23,253 nt of DNA from the NCBI GenBank assembly GCA_910587835.1, contig CAJUNQ010000120.1, positions 1 to 23,253 on the forward strand. The letters are read 5' to 3'. The DNA is from an uncultured Oscillospiraceae bacterium (GTDB lineage Bacteria > Bacillota > Clostridia > Oscillospirales > Acutalibacteraceae). The translations under genes and the position numbers were made by a program. This document shows, in pieces, positions 22,670 through 23,253 of this stretch. Every line of letters begins with the position of its first letter. Position 1 is the first letter of the stretch. The notes beneath the pieces are model-generated. The model made no database searches. It saw nothing but the letters and a program-made list of their open reading frames with translations, and was not told the DNA's origin.

Positions 22670-23253
22670 GCAATTCGCGGGGCGCGTTGGCACGCCAACG
22701 CGGAGGGGTGCGGGTAGCTAGGTTCGTAGTCGCGGTTTGGGGGTTGGTGGGGCCAGCGGAGTTTTTTAGGGCGTTTGGCGGTGGCTTTGGGGGCAGAGCT
22801 GGTATCGCGGGACAGAGAGTTGCCTGTACCAACGCGGTGGGTGCGCGAATTGAAAGTCTTTGAAGATTCTTAAGAAACTTTCTACAGAAAGTTTCTTAAG
22901 CCGCCGGAGGCGAACTTGACCTTGACCTTAAAACACCCAAAAACGCAGGAGGGTAGGGGGTCTCGGCTTCGCCTCGGTCGGTTCGCAGCTTGTCTGCCAC
23001 CGGCAGACGCTCACCCCCCGTAAGGGGTTCCCTATCGAATGGGAGCGAAGCGGTCATTCGACAATGCCCTTAATCCCTAAGCGTCGGGCAGGGCGGGTGA
23101 ATTGCTACCACTAGGTAGTTGAGAGACTACCGGTAGGAGTTTGCCGGTACTTTTGCGAAGCAAAAGGCGACTCCTTCGGAGTCGAGGCAAACGGCGATGT
23201 TGAACGAAGTTCCACATCGGGTGACTCTGCCCGAAGGGCAATGTCAGGAGCCC
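22670..23253 (+). repeat. Long mosaic intergenic repeat at the right edge
   Basis: The 698-bp gap 22556-23253 has no gene apart from a promoter-like AT-rich part next to the glycosyltransferase. From 22675 it matches 13490-13890 in the same orientation, including the identical 14-bp stem CTTAAGAAACTTTC (22869-22882 with 22887-22900) and the flank GTAAGGGGTTCCCTATCGAATG. Where the first copy has the GGAAAACGTCCC stem, this one has TCTCGGCTTCGCCTCGG and a CTGCC/GGCAG hairpin. Further on come CTTTTGCGAAGCAAAAG and GACTCCTTCGGAGTC hairpins, then a GCCCGAAGGGC stem shared with 18045-18054. The repeat runs off the window. Confidence 0.87.

Overview
The window looks like a core-genome segment of a GC-rich, endospore-forming member of the Clostridia, most likely an Oscillospiraceae-type gut bacterium. 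The grounds are Firmicutes gene orders (gdpP-rplI-dnaB and tilS-hpt-ftsH), the sporulation gene spoVAD, strong AGGAGG-type ribosome binding sites, and hairpin-rich intergenic repeats. Genus placement is inference. No rRNA, tRNA, phage, transposase or CRISPR array was recognised.

Region 1 (about 1-13250) is read leftward. In transcription order it holds RNase J, the c-di-AMP phosphodiesterase GdpP, a nucleoside phosphorylase, a small unknown protein with a frameshifted tandem copy, ribosomal protein L9, replicative helicase DnaB, TilS, hypoxanthine phosphoribosyltransferase and FtsH. dnaB, tilS and hpt are packed tightly: dnaB and tilS overlap by 8 nt and tilS and hpt are 5 nt apart. The other junctions are opened by repeats: 118-120 bp tandem repeats between rnj and gdpP, mosaic repeats between gdpP and the phosphorylase and between hpt and ftsH, and a 123-bp tandem amplification of the ftsH 3' end at the left edge.

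Region 2 (about 13254-17910) holds a divergent intergenic stretch with a long mosaic repeat and a possible structured RNA. It is followed by rightward genes for a NifS/IscS cysteine desulfurase, a flavin-reductase-like protein and, after 1.17 kb of noncoding DNA, an IscU/NifU-type Fe-S scaffold with a clear terminator. Together NifS and IscU form the core of an Fe-S cluster assembly route.

Region 3 (about 17925-23253) is read leftward: a membrane glycosyltransferase of family 2, a stand-alone SpoVAD with its own terminator, and a D-alanyl-D-alanine carboxypeptidase with a C-terminal membrane anchor. It is bounded on both sides by further copies of the mosaic repeat.

The most unusual content is between the genes. 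A modular repeat family keeps constant segments while swapping hairpins at the same positions. It occurs in both orientations at five or more sites and has split several normally compact operons. No new protein-based system was recognised.
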